Part shown: positions 49,020-58,126 of the stretch, piece after piece
How positions within the stretch are numbered: position 1 is the first letter of the stretch
Layout: each line of letters starts with the position of its first letter
From: Clostridium septicum
GTDB lineage: Bacteria > Bacillota > Clostridia > Clostridiales > Clostridiaceae
Length of the DNA stretch: 64,000 bases
NCBI RefSeq assembly: GCF_003606265.1
Contig: NZ_CP023671.1
Location: 124,001 to 188,000, forward strand
Reading direction: 5' to 3'
Translations under genes and position numbers: made by a program
Notes under the pieces: model-generated
Seen by the model: only the letters and a program-made list of their open reading frames with translations
Database searches by the model: none
Told to the model about the DNA's origin: nothing

Positions 49020-49814
49020 TTAAATTTTTACTATAAATGTTAAATAATAAAATACTACTGTTGCATTAAAGAGAATAGAATCGAATCTATCCAATATTCC
49101 ACCATGCCCTGGTATTAAATTACTATAATCTTTTATTCCTACATATCTCTTTATAGATGATGCTACTAAATCTCCAAATTGCCCCATAATACCACATAAA
49201 GCTCCCATTAAGAAGAAATGTATTATTTGAACTTCTGGAGTGAATTTACCTACTATAATTCCAAATATACCACAACCAAAAGTACTTCCTAAAAAACCTC
49301 CTATAGATCCTGCTATAGTTTTTTTAGGACTTACTTTTGGACATAATTTTTTCTTTCCAAAATATTTACCTGAATAATATGCAGCAGTGTCTGCAAGCCA
49401 AGATCCTAAAAATATAATCCAAACTAAATACTCTCCAGAAATTTTACTATTTACTAAGGGTATAAAGCTAAATAATATTCCAACATATATAAATCCAAGT
49501 ATAGTTAATGCTACATCTATAAACGTATATTTTAAATCAATTACTGGAAAACAAAGTAATATAAATGAACTAAATATTAAAATAAAAATTAATATATTAA
49601 AATTATTGCCTGTTAAATAAAATAATGCAAGCATTATATAAGAAATTAAAGGAATAGGCCTAAACTCCTTTTGTTTAAGTGCATTAAAAAATTCATATAA
49701 CCCACAAATCGAAAGCACAATTGTAAAGGCTTTAAGATATATACCGCCTAAAAATATAAATATTATAAAAGGTGCTATCATCAGCGCTCCTAAATATCTA
49801 TTATTTGATTTCAC
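49020..49814 (-). CDS. cdsA: Phosphatidate cytidylyltransferase
   Basis: A 264-residue membrane enzyme that makes CDP-diacylglycerol, the precursor used by PgsA (21505). About eight hydrophobic helices are present, with the signature SWLADTAAYYSGKYFGKKKLCPKVSPKKTIAG and GALCGIMGQFGDLVASSIKRYVGIKDYSNLIPGHGGILDRFDS. The start is taken as GTG 49814, six bases after GAGGTG; a GTG at 49823 lies within that binding site. It follows uppS by 17 bases. Confidence 0.93.
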   Translation of the reverse strand: MKSNNRYLGALMIAPFIIFIFLGGIYLKAFTIVLSICGLYEFFNALKQKEFRPIPLISYIMLALFYLTGNNFNILIFILIFSSFILLCFPVIDLKYTFIDVALTILGFIYVGILFSFIPLVNSKISGEYLVWIIFLGSWLADTAAYYSGKYFGKKKLCPKVSPKKTIAGSIGGFLGSTFGCGIFGIIVGKFTPEVQIIHFFLMGALCGIMGQFGDLVASSIKRYVGIKDYSNLIPGHGGILDRFDSILFNATVVFYYLTFIVKI

Positions 49815-49831
49815 ATTTTTCACCTCAACTT

Positions 49832-50587
49832 CTATACTCCACCATATCTTCTATCTCTATTTTGATAATCATATATAGCTTTATGTAAATGTTCTTCTTT
49901 AAAATCTGGCCAGCATATATCTGAATACCAAAATTCTGAATAGGCACATTGCCATAATAAGAAATTACTTATTCTTTGTTCACCTGAAGGTCTTATAATA
50001 AGATCTGGATCAGGAATATTTTTTGTGTATAAATATTTTTCAAAGACTTCTTCTGTAATATCTTCAGATTTTAGTATTCCCTTTTTAACATCCTCAGATA
50101 CAAGTTTTGTTGCTCTAATTATTTCATCTCTTCCACCATAGTTAAAAGCTATATTCATAACAACACCTTTATTATTTTTAGTAAGATTTATTGCATTTTC
50201 AACTTCTTCTCTTACTTCCTTTTGAAGTTTTGAAATATCTCCTAGTATTTTTATTACTACACCATTTTCATTTAACTCTTTAAGTTCACTTCTTAAGTAC
50301 TCTACTAGTAACTTCATAAGAGCACCTACTTCTTCTTGTGGCCTTTTCCAATTTTCAGTTGAAAAAGCATATAAAGTTAAATATTTTATATCTAATTTAT
50401 GTGCTTCTTTTAAAACTCTTCTAATAGTTTCAACTCCAGCTTTATGTCCCATAGTTCTTGGAAGCTTTCTTGCTTTAGCCCATCTTCCATTTCCATCCAT
50501 AATAATTGCAATATGTTTTGGAATATTATTCTTATCTATTTCAATATTCTTTATTTCTTCTTTATTATTTTTAAAAAACTTAAACAT
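49832..50587 (-). CDS. uppS: Undecaprenyl diphosphate synthase
   Basis: A 251-residue cis-prenyltransferase that builds the C55 lipid carrier for peptidoglycan. The catalytic Asp31 is in IAIIMDGNGRWAKARKLPR, and GHKAGVETIRRVLKEA, LTLYAFSTENWKRP, NIAFNYGGRDEI and PDPDLIIRPSGEQRISNFLLWQCAYSEFWY are all present. ATG 50587 follows GGAGGAGGAAGG; the frame to 50605 only adds the binding site. It follows frr after a terminator hairpin. Confidence 0.96.
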   Translation of the reverse strand: MFKFFKNNKEEIKNIEIDKNNIPKHIAIIMDGNGRWAKARKLPRTMGHKAGVETIRRVLKEAHKLDIKYLTLYAFSTENWKRPQEEVGALMKLLVEYLRSELKELNENGVVIKILGDISKLQKEVREEVENAINLTKNNKGVVMNIAFNYGGRDEIIRATKLVSEDVKKGILKSEDITEEVFEKYLYTKNIPDPDLIIRPSGEQRISNFLLWQCAYSEFWYSDICWPDFKEEHLHKAIYDYQNRDRRYGGV

Positions 50588-50614
50588 AAAACCTTCCTCC
50601 TCCATTTATATAAG

Positions 50615-50640
50615 GAAAAAACCTGCTAAGAGCAGGTTTT
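50615..50640 (-). terminator. Terminator of frr
   Basis: AAAACCTGCT pairs with AGCAGGTTTT around a 4-base loop and is followed by T-rich sequence. It overlaps the frr stop codon. Confidence 0.8.
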
Positions 50641-51196
50641 AAATTGACATAATCTCTTTTTCTTTTGCTACAATTATAGCATCTATTTCTTTAACAAAAG
50701 AATCTGTTACTTTTTGAACATTTTCTTCTGCACTTTTAACTTCGTCTTCTGAAATATCTCCATCTTTTTTTAATGCTTTTATTTTATCATTTGCATCTCT
50801 TCTTATTGATCTTAATGCTATTTTTGCATCTTCTCCTGTTTTCTTAACATTTTTCACAAGATTTTTTCTTGTTTCTTCTGTTAATTCTGGAACTATAAGC
50901 CTAATTATTGATCCATCATTTGATGGGTTTATTCCAAGGTCTGATACTAATATAGCCTTTTCTATATCTTTTAATATATTCTTTTCCCATGGAGTTATTA
51001 CTAATACTCTTGGTTCTGGAGCTGATATATTAGCTACTTGATTTAATGGACAAAGACTTCCATAATAATCTACTTGTATTCTATCAAGCATAGTTGGGTT
51101 AGCTCTTCCAGCTTTCATAGTTGAAAGATCCTTTTGAAGAACTGAAATAGTTTTTTGCATTTTTTCTTCTGCAGTCTTAATAATTCCTTTAATCAT
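50639..51196 (-). CDS. frr: Ribosome recycling factor
   Basis: A 185-residue protein that splits the post-termination ribosome with EF-G. The triple-helix bundle pattern STMKAGRANPTMLDRIQVDYYGSLCPLNQVANI and RIIVPELTEETRKNL-like IRLIVPELTEETRKNLVKNVKK is intact. The ATG follows AAGGAGG. It lies 11 bases after pyrH in the conserved order rpsB-tsf-pyrH-frr. Confidence 0.96.
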   Translation of the reverse strand: MIKGIIKTAEEKMQKTISVLQKDLSTMKAGRANPTMLDRIQVDYYGSLCPLNQVANISAPEPRVLVITPWEKNILKDIEKAILVSDLGINPSNDGSIIRLIVPELTEETRKNLVKNVKKTGEDAKIALRSIRRDANDKIKALKKDGDISEDEVKSAEENVQKVTDSFVKEIDAIIVAKEKEIMSI

Positions 51197-51207
51197 AAAT
51201 ATCCTCC

Positions 51208-51924
51208 TTATTTTTTAGATGAAACTAAAGTTCCTATTTTTTCTCCTGATATAGCCTTTTTTATATTTCCTGATTGTTCTAATCCAAATACTAATATTGG
51301 AATATTGTTGTCCATACATAATGAAGTTGCAGTAGAATCCATTACTTGTAACCCTTGTTCTAAAACTTCTATATATGTTAGAGTATCATATTTTTTAGCA
51401 TCTGAATACTTATGAGGATCCTTATCGTAAACTCCATCAACTTTCTTAGCTAAAAGAATTACATCAGCTTCAATTTCTGCTGCTCTTAAAGCTGCTGTAG
51501 TATCAGTTGAGAAATAAGGATTTCCTGTTCCTGCTGCAAATATAACTACTCTTCCTTTTTCTAAATGTCTAACTGCTCTTCTCCTTATAAATGGTTCAGC
51601 AATTTCTTTCATTTCAATAGCAGTTTGAACTCTTGTCATTACTCCTATTTGCTCTAATGAATCTTGAAGAGCTAATGCATTTATGCAAGTAGCCATCATA
51701 CCCATATAATCAGCTTGAGATCTGTCCATTCCTTCTCCGCTTCTACCTCTCCAAATGTTTCCGCCGCCTACAACTAGGCCAACTTCTACATTCATATCTA
51801 CTAAAGCCTTAACCTCTAAAGCTATTCTCTTTATTATATCAAAATCAAATCCGAATCCATTTTGACCTGCTAATGCTTCACCTGAAACTTTAAGTATTAC
51901 TCTTTTATATGCGCACTTATCCAT
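51208..51924 (-). CDS. pyrH: Uridylate kinase
   Basis: A 238-residue hexameric UMP kinase of the amino-acid-kinase fold, not related to eukaryotic UMP kinases. [50 protein letters not shown] and [14 protein letters not shown] are typical. ATG 51924 follows GGAGG by 8 bases; the frame to 51939 is not supported. A hairpin lies between tsf and pyrH. Confidence 0.95.
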   Translation of the reverse strand: MDKCAYKRVILKVSGEALAGQNGFGFDFDIIKRIALEVKALVDMNVEVGLVVGGGNIWRGRSGEGMDRSQADYMGMMATCINALALQDSLEQIGVMTRVQTAIEMKEIAEPFIRRRAVRHLEKGRVVIFAAGTGNPYFSTDTTAALRAAEIEADVILLAKKVDGVYDKDPHKYSDAKKYDTLTYIEVLEQGLQVMDSTATSLCMDNNIPILVFGLEQSGNIKKAISGEKIGTLVSSKK

Positions 51925-51963
51925 AATTAGTACCTCCATAAATTTAATGACTACTTATTTTTT

Positions 51964-51992
51964 AAAAAAAGAGAACACACAAGTGTTCTCTT
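51964..51992 (-). terminator. Terminator between tsf and pyrH
   Basis: AAGAGAACAC (51969-51978) pairs perfectly with GTGTTCTCTT (51983-51992), 4-base loop, then seven T on the minus strand. Confidence 0.8.
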
Positions 51993-51997
51993 CGGTT

Positions 51998-52906
51998 TTA
52001 TTTGCTCATCTTAGCTACTTCTTCAGCGAAGTTATCTTCAGCTTTTTCGATTCCTTCTCCTCTTTCGAATCTAACGAATCTAGTTACAGTTATTGGAGAA
52101 CCAACTTCTTTTGATTTTTCTTGAAGATATTTAGTTATACTCTTATCTCCATCTTTAACCCAAGCTTGATCTAAAAGACATACTTCTTTATAATACTTTT
52201 GGATTCTTCCTATTACCATTTTTTCTACTATCTTTTCAGGCTTTCCTTCATTTAAAGCTTGAACTCTGTAGATTTCTTTTTCTTTTTCTAAAGCAACTTG
52301 ATCTACATCTTCTTTACTTAAGAATGTTGGGTTAGCGGCAGCAACTTGCATACAAACATCTTTAGCAACTTCTGCTAAAACATCACTTGCAGTATCACAA
52401 GCTAATTCTACAACAACACCAATTCTTCCGCCGCCATGAATATAGCTTTGAACCACTCCATTTTCAACAGCAAATTTTTCAAATCTTCTAACTGTCATAT
52501 TTTCACCTAATTTAGCGATTAATGCAGTTAATGCTTCTGATACAGTGTTTTCAGCATCATATTTTTCAGCTACAAATTCTTCTACAGTAGTAGATTTTGT
52601 TGTTGAAGCCATTTCTGCTAATCTTGTTGCAAAAGTAACAAATTCTTCGTTAGCAGCAACAAAGTCAGTTTCACAGTTTAATTCAACTATACCAGCAGCT
52701 TTCTTATCTTCTGATATGTAAGTCTTAACTATACCTTCAGCAGCAACTCTTCCTGCTTTCTTTGCAGCAGCAGCAAGACCCTTTTCTCTTAATATTTCAA
52801 CAGCTTTTTCCATATCTCCTTGAGCTTCTGTTAAAGCCTTTTTGCAGTCCATCATTCCTGCACCAGTTTTTTCTCTTAGTTCTTTAACTGATTGAGCAGT
52901 TATCAT
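51998..52906 (-). CDS. tsf: Elongation factor Ts
   Basis: A 302-residue nucleotide-exchange factor for EF-Tu. The N-terminal UBA-like domain and the signature [25 protein letters not shown] are clear, followed by [17 protein letters not shown] and the dimerisation core. AGGAGG lies 8 bases before ATG 52906. It is cotranscribed with rpsB, which ends 83 bases upstream. Confidence 0.96.
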   Translation of the reverse strand: MITAQSVKELREKTGAGMMDCKKALTEAQGDMEKAVEILREKGLAAAAKKAGRVAAEGIVKTYISEDKKAAGIVELNCETDFVAANEEFVTFATRLAEMASTTKSTTVEEFVAEKYDAENTVSEALTALIAKLGENMTVRRFEKFAVENGVVQSYIHGGGRIGVVVELACDTASDVLAEVAKDVCMQVAAANPTFLSKEDVDQVALEKEKEIYRVQALNEGKPEKIVEKMVIGRIQKYYKEVCLLDQAWVKDGDKSITKYLQEKSKEVGSPITVTRFVRFERGEGIEKAEDNFAEEVAKMSK

Positions 52907-52989
52907 AATCTAAATTCCTCCTAACATAATGTAAACCTTATTATCTAGATTAAAAGGTAAATGGGTATTCCCCACTCACCTCCTAAAAA

Positions 52990-53691
52990 TTATTCAGCTA
53001 ATTGTTCGCCTTGTCTTCCTTCGATTATACCATCAGCCATTTTAGCAGTTATTAACTTAACAGCTCTAATAGCGTCATCGTTTCCTGGAATTACGTAGTC
53101 AACTTCTTCTGGATCACAGTTAGTGTCAACTATACCTACAACAGGGATTCCTAATATCTTAGCTTCTGATATAGCGTTCTTTTCTTTTCTTGGATCAACA
53201 ACAAACATAGCTCCTATGTTTGAAGCATCAAGATTTCTAATTCCGCCAAGGTTCTTTTCAAGCTTTTCCATTTCTCCCTTTAGCTTTATAACTTCTTTTT
53301 TAGGTAGTACATCGAAAGTACCATCTTGTTCCATAGTTTGTAAAGCTTCAAGTCTGTTAATTCTAGTTCTGATAGTTTTGAAGTTTGTTAACATTCCACC
53401 TAACCATCTGTTATTAACATAGTGCATATTTGATCTTATAGCTTCTTCTTTGATAGCTTCTTGAGCTTGCTTCTTAGTTCCTACAAATAATATGTCTTTT
53501 CCTTCTGTAGCAACTTCTTTTATAAAGTTATAAGCTTCATCTGCTTTCTTAACAGTCTTTTGAAGATCTATGATATATATTCCATTTCTTTCTGTGAATA
53601 TATAAGGAGCCATCTTAGGGTTCCATCTTCTTGTTTGGTGTCCAAAGTGTACACCTGCTTCTAATAATTGTTTCATTGATATTACTGACAT
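52990..53691 (-). CDS. rpsB: 30S ribosomal protein S2
   Basis: A 233-residue small-subunit protein. [34 protein letters not shown] and [30 protein letters not shown] are family signatures. ATG 53691 follows AGGAGG by 7 bases; the frame runs to 53718 but that is leader. It has a sigma-A promoter and a leader of about 100 bases with a strong stem, and starts the rpsB-tsf unit. Confidence 0.96.
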   Translation of the reverse strand: MSVISMKQLLEAGVHFGHQTRRWNPKMAPYIFTERNGIYIIDLQKTVKKADEAYNFIKEVATEGKDILFVGTKKQAQEAIKEEAIRSNMHYVNNRWLGGMLTNFKTIRTRINRLEALQTMEQDGTFDVLPKKEVIKLKGEMEKLEKNLGGIRNLDASNIGAMFVVDPRKEKNAISEAKILGIPVVGIVDTNCDPEEVDYVIPGNDDAIRAVKLITAKMADGIIEGRQGEQLAE

Positions 53692-53718
53692 TTCGTTACC
53701 TCCTGGTTTTTCCTCCAC

Positions 53719-53793
53719 TATCTTTAATGCTTACAAAGCTTCCTGTAAAAGGCACCGACTTTGTAAATAGGATAATGTGTGTATTTTATTACC
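53719..53793 (-). promoter_or_regulatory. Candidate S2 leader structure
   Basis: TTACAAAG (53759-53766 side) pairs with CTTTGTAA (53731-53738 side) and encloses a small CCT/AGG hairpin, in the RNA between the rpsB promoter and its ribosome binding site. This may be an autoregulatory site of S2; not matched to a known family. Confidence 0.4.
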
Positions 53794-53799
53794 TTTGTT

Positions 53800-53828
53800 A
53801 GTATAACATAAGGTTATTATGGTAGCAA
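53800..53828 (-). promoter_or_regulatory. Promoter of rpsB
   Basis: Minus-strand TTGCTA (53823-53828), 17-bp spacer, TATACT (53800-53805). Confidence 0.7.
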
Positions 53829-53869
53829 CATATTTTTTACTAATATATTAATAAAAAGTACATAAATGA

Positions 53870-53909
53870 AAATATGGCACAATATACTATTATATATTGT
53901 GCCATATTT
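53870..53909 (-). terminator. Terminator of codY
   Basis: Perfect 17-bp hairpin (53870-53886 with 53893-53909) with a TGGCACAA core, directly after the codY stop, T-runs on both sides. Confidence 0.85.
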
Positions 53910-53913
53910 TTAA

Positions 53914-54690
53914 TTATTTAATCTTTTTTAATTCATCTAATAATTTTTCATTTAATATTTTTATATGTGTACCCTTCATTCCAAGAGATCTAGATTCTAT
54001 AACACCTGCACTTTCGAATTTTCTTAATGCATTTACAATAACACTTCTTGTTATCCCTACTTTATCTGCTATTTTTGAAGCTACTAACAATCCCTCAGTT
54101 CCTTCTAATTCCCCAAAAATATGTTCAACTGCTTCTAACTCTGAATATGATAATGTTCCAATAGCTAATTGAACTACTGCTTTTTTTCTAGCCTCTTCTT
54201 CAAGTTCGTCTTGCTTAGCTCTTAAAACTTCCATACCAACTATAGTAGCACTGTATTCAATTAACACTAAATCTTCATCAGTAAATTCTTCTCCAAATCT
54301 AGCTAGTATTAATGTTCCTAGTCTCTCTCTATTTCCTATTATAGGAACTATAGTAGTTATTTTATCTTCCATAATACAACTACCTTCTCCTTCAAAAACA
54401 CAAAGTCCTTTATTTCCTAAATTAGATATAGTGTCTTGTATATTTAATAACTTTTCATTATATTCTTGTGGGAATCTTTTATCATCTATAACATGCTTTC
54501 TCATTATATCACATTCAAAATTTTTAGAAAAAGTATGTCCTAATATTTTTCCTTTTCTACTTGCAACATAAACATTACAAGCTAATACTTCACTTAATAA
54601 AGAACATATATCTTCAAATGCTACTGGATCTGTTCCCGACTTTTGTAAAATTTTATTTAGCATTCTAGTTTTATTTAATAATGATGACAT
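53914..54690 (-). CDS. codY: GTP-sensing global regulator CodY
   Basis: A 258-residue dimeric repressor that binds GTP and branched-chain amino acids and controls nutrient and, in clostridia, toxin and sporulation genes. An N-terminal GAF-like ligand domain ([25 protein letters not shown]) is followed by a winged helix ([42 protein letters not shown]). GAGGAGG lies 7 bases before ATG 54690. It is transcribed alone. The clpQY genes and the flagellar operon that flank codY in Bacillus are absent. Confidence 0.96.
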   Translation of the reverse strand: MSSLLNKTRMLNKILQKSGTDPVAFEDICSLLSEVLACNVYVASRKGKILGHTFSKNFECDIMRKHVIDDKRFPQEYNEKLLNIQDTISNLGNKGLCVFEGEGSCIMEDKITTIVPIIGNRERLGTLILARFGEEFTDEDLVLIEYSATIVGMEVLRAKQDELEEEARKKAVVQLAIGTLSYSELEAVEHIFGELEGTEGLLVASKIADKVGITRSVIVNALRKFESAGVIESRSLGMKGTHIKILNEKLLDELKKIK

Positions 54691-54729
54691 TTAATCATCC
54701 TCCTCATCCAAATCGTTAATAATTATTAT

Positions 54730-54744
54730 TGTTTTTAGAAAATT
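54730..54744. promoter_or_regulatory. Candidate CodY box in the codY leader
   Basis: TGTTTTTAGAAAATT matches the CodY consensus AATTTTCWGAAAATT at 12 of 15 positions. It lies between the codY promoter and its start codon. Confidence 0.45.
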
Positions 54745-54786
54745 TAAAATTGTCTTAATTTTGCGACTCAATCTAACTACTTATAT

Positions 54787-54815
54787 ATACTATCATAAAC
54801 AATATATACTTTCAA
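54787..54815 (-). promoter_or_regulatory. Candidate promoter of codY
   Basis: Minus-strand TTGAAA (54810-54815), 17-bp spacer, TAGTAT (54787-54792). The 220-base gap between topA and codY holds nothing else recognisable besides the CodY box. Confidence 0.5.
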
Positions 54816-54911
54816 TAATTTTTTTACTATTTTCGACATTTTTTCCGGATGATAATAATTTTTTCTAATTTAAATGTATATATTATTAAATTAAACCTTT
54901 ATTTTAATATA

Positions 54912-57011
54912 TTATTCTGCTTCAGACTCTTTTTCATCTTTTTTTATTTCTTTTTTATATCCACATTCACTATTAGAACATTGAGCATAATTTCCTTTTG
55001 TCTTACTATATTTTAAAACCATATAAGATCCGCATTCTGGGCAACTATCTTTTAAAGGTTCATTCCAGCTTACAAAGTCACAGTCTGGATATCCTGAACA
55101 TCCAAAAAATTTCTTACCTTTTTTACTCTTTTTAACTACTATCTTCTTTCCACATTTAGGACATGGTGTATCGATTTCTTCTACAATTGGTTTTGCATTT
55201 TTGCATTCTGGATATCCAGGACATGCTAAGAAATCTCCATATCTTCCGTGTTTTATTACCATCATACGTCCACATTTATCACATGGAACATCACTTACTT
55301 TATCTTCTATTACAACTTTAGATATTTCTTTTTCTGCCTTTTCTATAGCTATTTTTAATGGAGCAAAGAATTCTCCAACAACCTTTCTCCATTCTTCACT
55401 ACCTTCCTCAATGTAGTCAAGTTTACTTTCCATATCTGCTGTAAAATCAATATCTACTATTTGTTTAAAATATTCACTTACTATATTATTTACAATAAAT
55501 CCAAGCTCTGTTGGAATTAAATTCTTCTTCTCTCTATTAACATAATTTCTACTTAAAAGTGTAGAAATTGTTGGAACATAAGTACTTGGTCTTCCTATGC
55601 CTTTTTCTTCTAAAAGCTTAACAAAAGAAGCTTCTGTATACCTTGCAGGTGGCTGAGTAAAATGTTGACTTCCTATTATTGAATCTGGCGTTAACACTTC
55701 CCCTTCTTCTAACTTAGGTAATGTAACTGAGTCTTCATCTTCTTCTGTTGAATAATCATAAAGTTTCATAAATCCATCAAATTCTATAGTTGAACCACTT
55801 GCCTTTAACTTATAATCTCCATTTTTAATTTCTATACTATTTGTATTTAATTCACAGGAAGCCATTTGACTTGCCATAAACCTTTTCCAAATTAATGTAT
55901 ATAATTTATACTGCTCTGAAGTTAATGAACCTTTTGCAATTTCTGGAGTTATTTCTATATATGAAGGTCTTATAGCTTCATGAGCATCTTGTATATTTTT
56001 CTTTCCTTTATATACTCTAGGTGAGTTTGGAATATAGTCTTTACCATAAGTATTTGTTATAAAGTCTAATGCTTTTTCCTTAGCTTCATCTGATATTCTA
56101 ACAGAATCAGTTCTCATATAAGTAATAAGACCTACAGTACCATATCCCTTAACCTCAACCCCTTCATAAAGGACTTGTGCTATTGACATAGTTCTTTTAG
56201 TCATAAAATTTAATTTTCTTGATGCATCTTGTTGAAGTGTACTTGTTGTAAATGGTGCAAGAGGATTTCTTTGTTTTTTACCCTTTTTAACCTTGCTTAT
56301 TTCAAACTCTCCAGCTTCTAAATCCTTTATAATTTTATCTGCATCTTCTTTACTTGAAATTTCTAGTTTTTTTCCTTTATAAGATGATAGTTTTATATTA
56401 AATTTTTTTCTTTCTTTTTTCATTTTACAATCTACAGTCCAATATTCTACAGGAACAAATGCTTTTACTTCCTGTTCTCTATCACATATTAGTTTAAGAG
56501 CTGCTGATTGAACTCTTCCTGCACTTAATCCCCACTTTACATTTTTCCATAAAATAGGGCTAATTTCATATCCAACTAATCTATCTAATATTCTTCTTGC
56601 TTGCTGAGCATCTACTAAATTTAAATTTATTTGTCTTGCTGCTTTAATAGATGCCTTAACAGCACCTTTAGTTATTTCATTAAATACTATCCTACAATTT
56701 TCTTTATCATCAATTTTTAAAATATTAGCTAAATGCCATGATATGGCTTCACCCTCACGATCAGGGTCGGTTGCCAGATATATTTTATCTGCTTTTTTAG
56801 CTGCTCTTTTTAATTTATCAAGTAATTCACCTTTACCTCTTATTGTTATATATTTTGGATTAAAATTATCTTCTATATCAACGCCAAGCTTACTTTTAGG
56901 TAAATCTCTCACGTGACCCATTGATGCCTCTACCGTGTAATTCTTGCCAAGGTACTTACCAATAGTTTTAGCCTTTGCCGGTGACTCGACTATTACAAGA
57001 TTTTGTCCCAT
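54912..57011 (-). CDS. topA: DNA topoisomerase I
   Basis: A 699-residue type IA topoisomerase that relaxes negative supercoils. The Toprim domain (LVIVESPAKAKTIGKYL ... ATDPDREGEAI) and the active-site tyrosine segment GLITYMRTDSVRIS are present. Three C4 zinc fingers end the protein (CDKCGRMM...CPGYPEC, CPKCGKKI...CSGYPDC, CPECGSYM...CSNSEC). ATG 57011 has CTGGAG 7 bases upstream, but this site is part of a hairpin. topA follows dprA by 44 bases. Confidence 0.96.
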   Translation of the reverse strand: MGQNLVIVESPAKAKTIGKYLGKNYTVEASMGHVRDLPKSKLGVDIEDNFNPKYITIRGKGELLDKLKRAAKKADKIYLATDPDREGEAISWHLANILKIDDKENCRIVFNEITKGAVKASIKAARQINLNLVDAQQARRILDRLVGYEISPILWKNVKWGLSAGRVQSAALKLICDREQEVKAFVPVEYWTVDCKMKKERKKFNIKLSSYKGKKLEISSKEDADKIIKDLEAGEFEISKVKKGKKQRNPLAPFTTSTLQQDASRKLNFMTKRTMSIAQVLYEGVEVKGYGTVGLITYMRTDSVRISDEAKEKALDFITNTYGKDYIPNSPRVYKGKKNIQDAHEAIRPSYIEITPEIAKGSLTSEQYKLYTLIWKRFMASQMASCELNTNSIEIKNGDYKLKASGSTIEFDGFMKLYDYSTEEDEDSVTLPKLEEGEVLTPDSIIGSQHFTQPPARYTEASFVKLLEEKGIGRPSTYVPTISTLLSRNYVNREKKNLIPTELGFIVNNIVSEYFKQIVDIDFTADMESKLDYIEEGSEEWRKVVGEFFAPLKIAIEKAEKEISKVVIEDKVSDVPCDKCGRMMVIKHGRYGDFLACPGYPECKNAKPIVEEIDTPCPKCGKKIVVKKSKKGKKFFGCSGYPDCDFVSWNEPLKDSCPECGSYMVLKYSKTKGNYAQCSNSECGYKKEIKKDEKESEAE

Positions 57012-57018
57012 ACTAAGA

Positions 57019-57038
57019 CTCCAGTCCTAATTCTGGAG
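57019..57038 (-). promoter_or_regulatory. Hairpin over the topA ribosome binding site
   Basis: On the minus strand CTCCAG-AATTAGGA-CTGGAG forms a 6-bp stem with an 8-base loop. The 3' arm is the only good ribosome binding site of topA. Confidence 0.5.
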
Positions 57039-57055
57039 CTTACACCCCCTTAAAT

Positions 57056-58126
57056 TCATGTTAATTTCGCATAATAATTGCCCGGAAGGCAAATAATCTC
57101 ATTTGTATTTTGCATTTCAAATAATAACTCAAATAATACCTTTCTGTCAACTTTTACCCGTTCCATAATATCATCTAAATGGCTAGGTTCATCACTTATA
57201 ACAGATAAAATAAGAGATTTTATTGAATTTTCATCGTTATTTGTTAAATTTTTCTGTTCTATATTTAGCATTGTATATAAATCTTCTAGTTCTGTAAAGA
57301 CTATAGCTCCATCTCTTATAAGTTTATTACATCCTAAACTATATTTTTGAAAAACAGATCCTGGAACTGCCATAACATCTTTCCCTTGTTCTAACGCAAA
57401 AGAAACTGTAATAAGAGAACCACTTTTAAGTGATGCTTCTACGACTATAATAGCTTCGCTTAATCCACTAATTATTCTATTTCTCCTTGGAAAATTATAA
57501 GAAAAAGGTTTTGTTCCTGGTAAAAACTCTGAAATTATCAAGCCAGTTTTCTCAATATCTTTATATAGCCTAGTATTATTCTTTGGATAAATAACATCTA
57601 TTCCGCATCCTAAAATAGCTATGGTTTTTCCCCTACTTACTGCTACCTTATGAGCTACTGAATCGATTCCATTTGCTCCACCACTTACAATAGCCAAAGA
57701 ATTTTTAATTAACTCCTCTGTTATTCTCTTTGTAATTTCAATACCATAATTAGTACAATTTCTCGATCCTACTATAGCAATTTTTCTATTATTTAATAGT
57801 GATAAATCTCCTTTATAAAAAAGTACATAAGGTGGTTCTTCTATACTTAATAATTCTTTTGGATAGTCTTTTGAATTAATTGTAATATATCCAATTTGAT
57901 TTTCTTTTAAATATTTATGAAATATTTCAACATCATCTTTTCTTATTAATTTCATTTTATCTAGTGATTTTTCTCTAATTAATGAATTTTTAATTAAATC
58001 TTCTATATTATTATATATATTTTCTTCATTCTTATACTTACTTAATAATACTAACTTACTCTTATTACTAATTTTTGACAATACATACCATAATATATAA
58101 TCTTCTTTTTTCTCATCTATTTTCAT
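57056..58126 (-). CDS. dprA: DNA-processing protein DprA
   Basis: A 356-residue protein that protects incoming single-stranded DNA and loads RecA during transformation. The Rossmann core has IAIVGSRNCTNYG, VSGGANGIDSVAH, LGCGIDVIYP, NFPRRNRIISGL and a winged-helix DprA C-terminal domain. The ATG overlaps the comM stop by 4 bases (ATGA). Its presence with comM does not prove competence, since both genes are widespread in clostridia that are not known to be transformable. Confidence 0.94.
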   Translation of the reverse strand: MKIDEKKEDYILWYVLSKISNKSKLVLLSKYKNEENIYNNIEDLIKNSLIREKSLDKMKLIRKDDVEIFHKYLKENQIGYITINSKDYPKELLSIEEPPYVLFYKGDLSLLNNRKIAIVGSRNCTNYGIEITKRITEELIKNSLAIVSGGANGIDSVAHKVAVSRGKTIAILGCGIDVIYPKNNTRLYKDIEKTGLIISEFLPGTKPFSYNFPRRNRIISGLSEAIIVVEASLKSGSLITVSFALEQGKDVMAVPGSVFQKYSLGCNKLIRDGAIVFTELEDLYTMLNIEQKNLTNNDENSIKSLILSVISDEPSHLDDIMERVKVDRKVLFELLFEMQNTNEIICLPGNYYAKLT

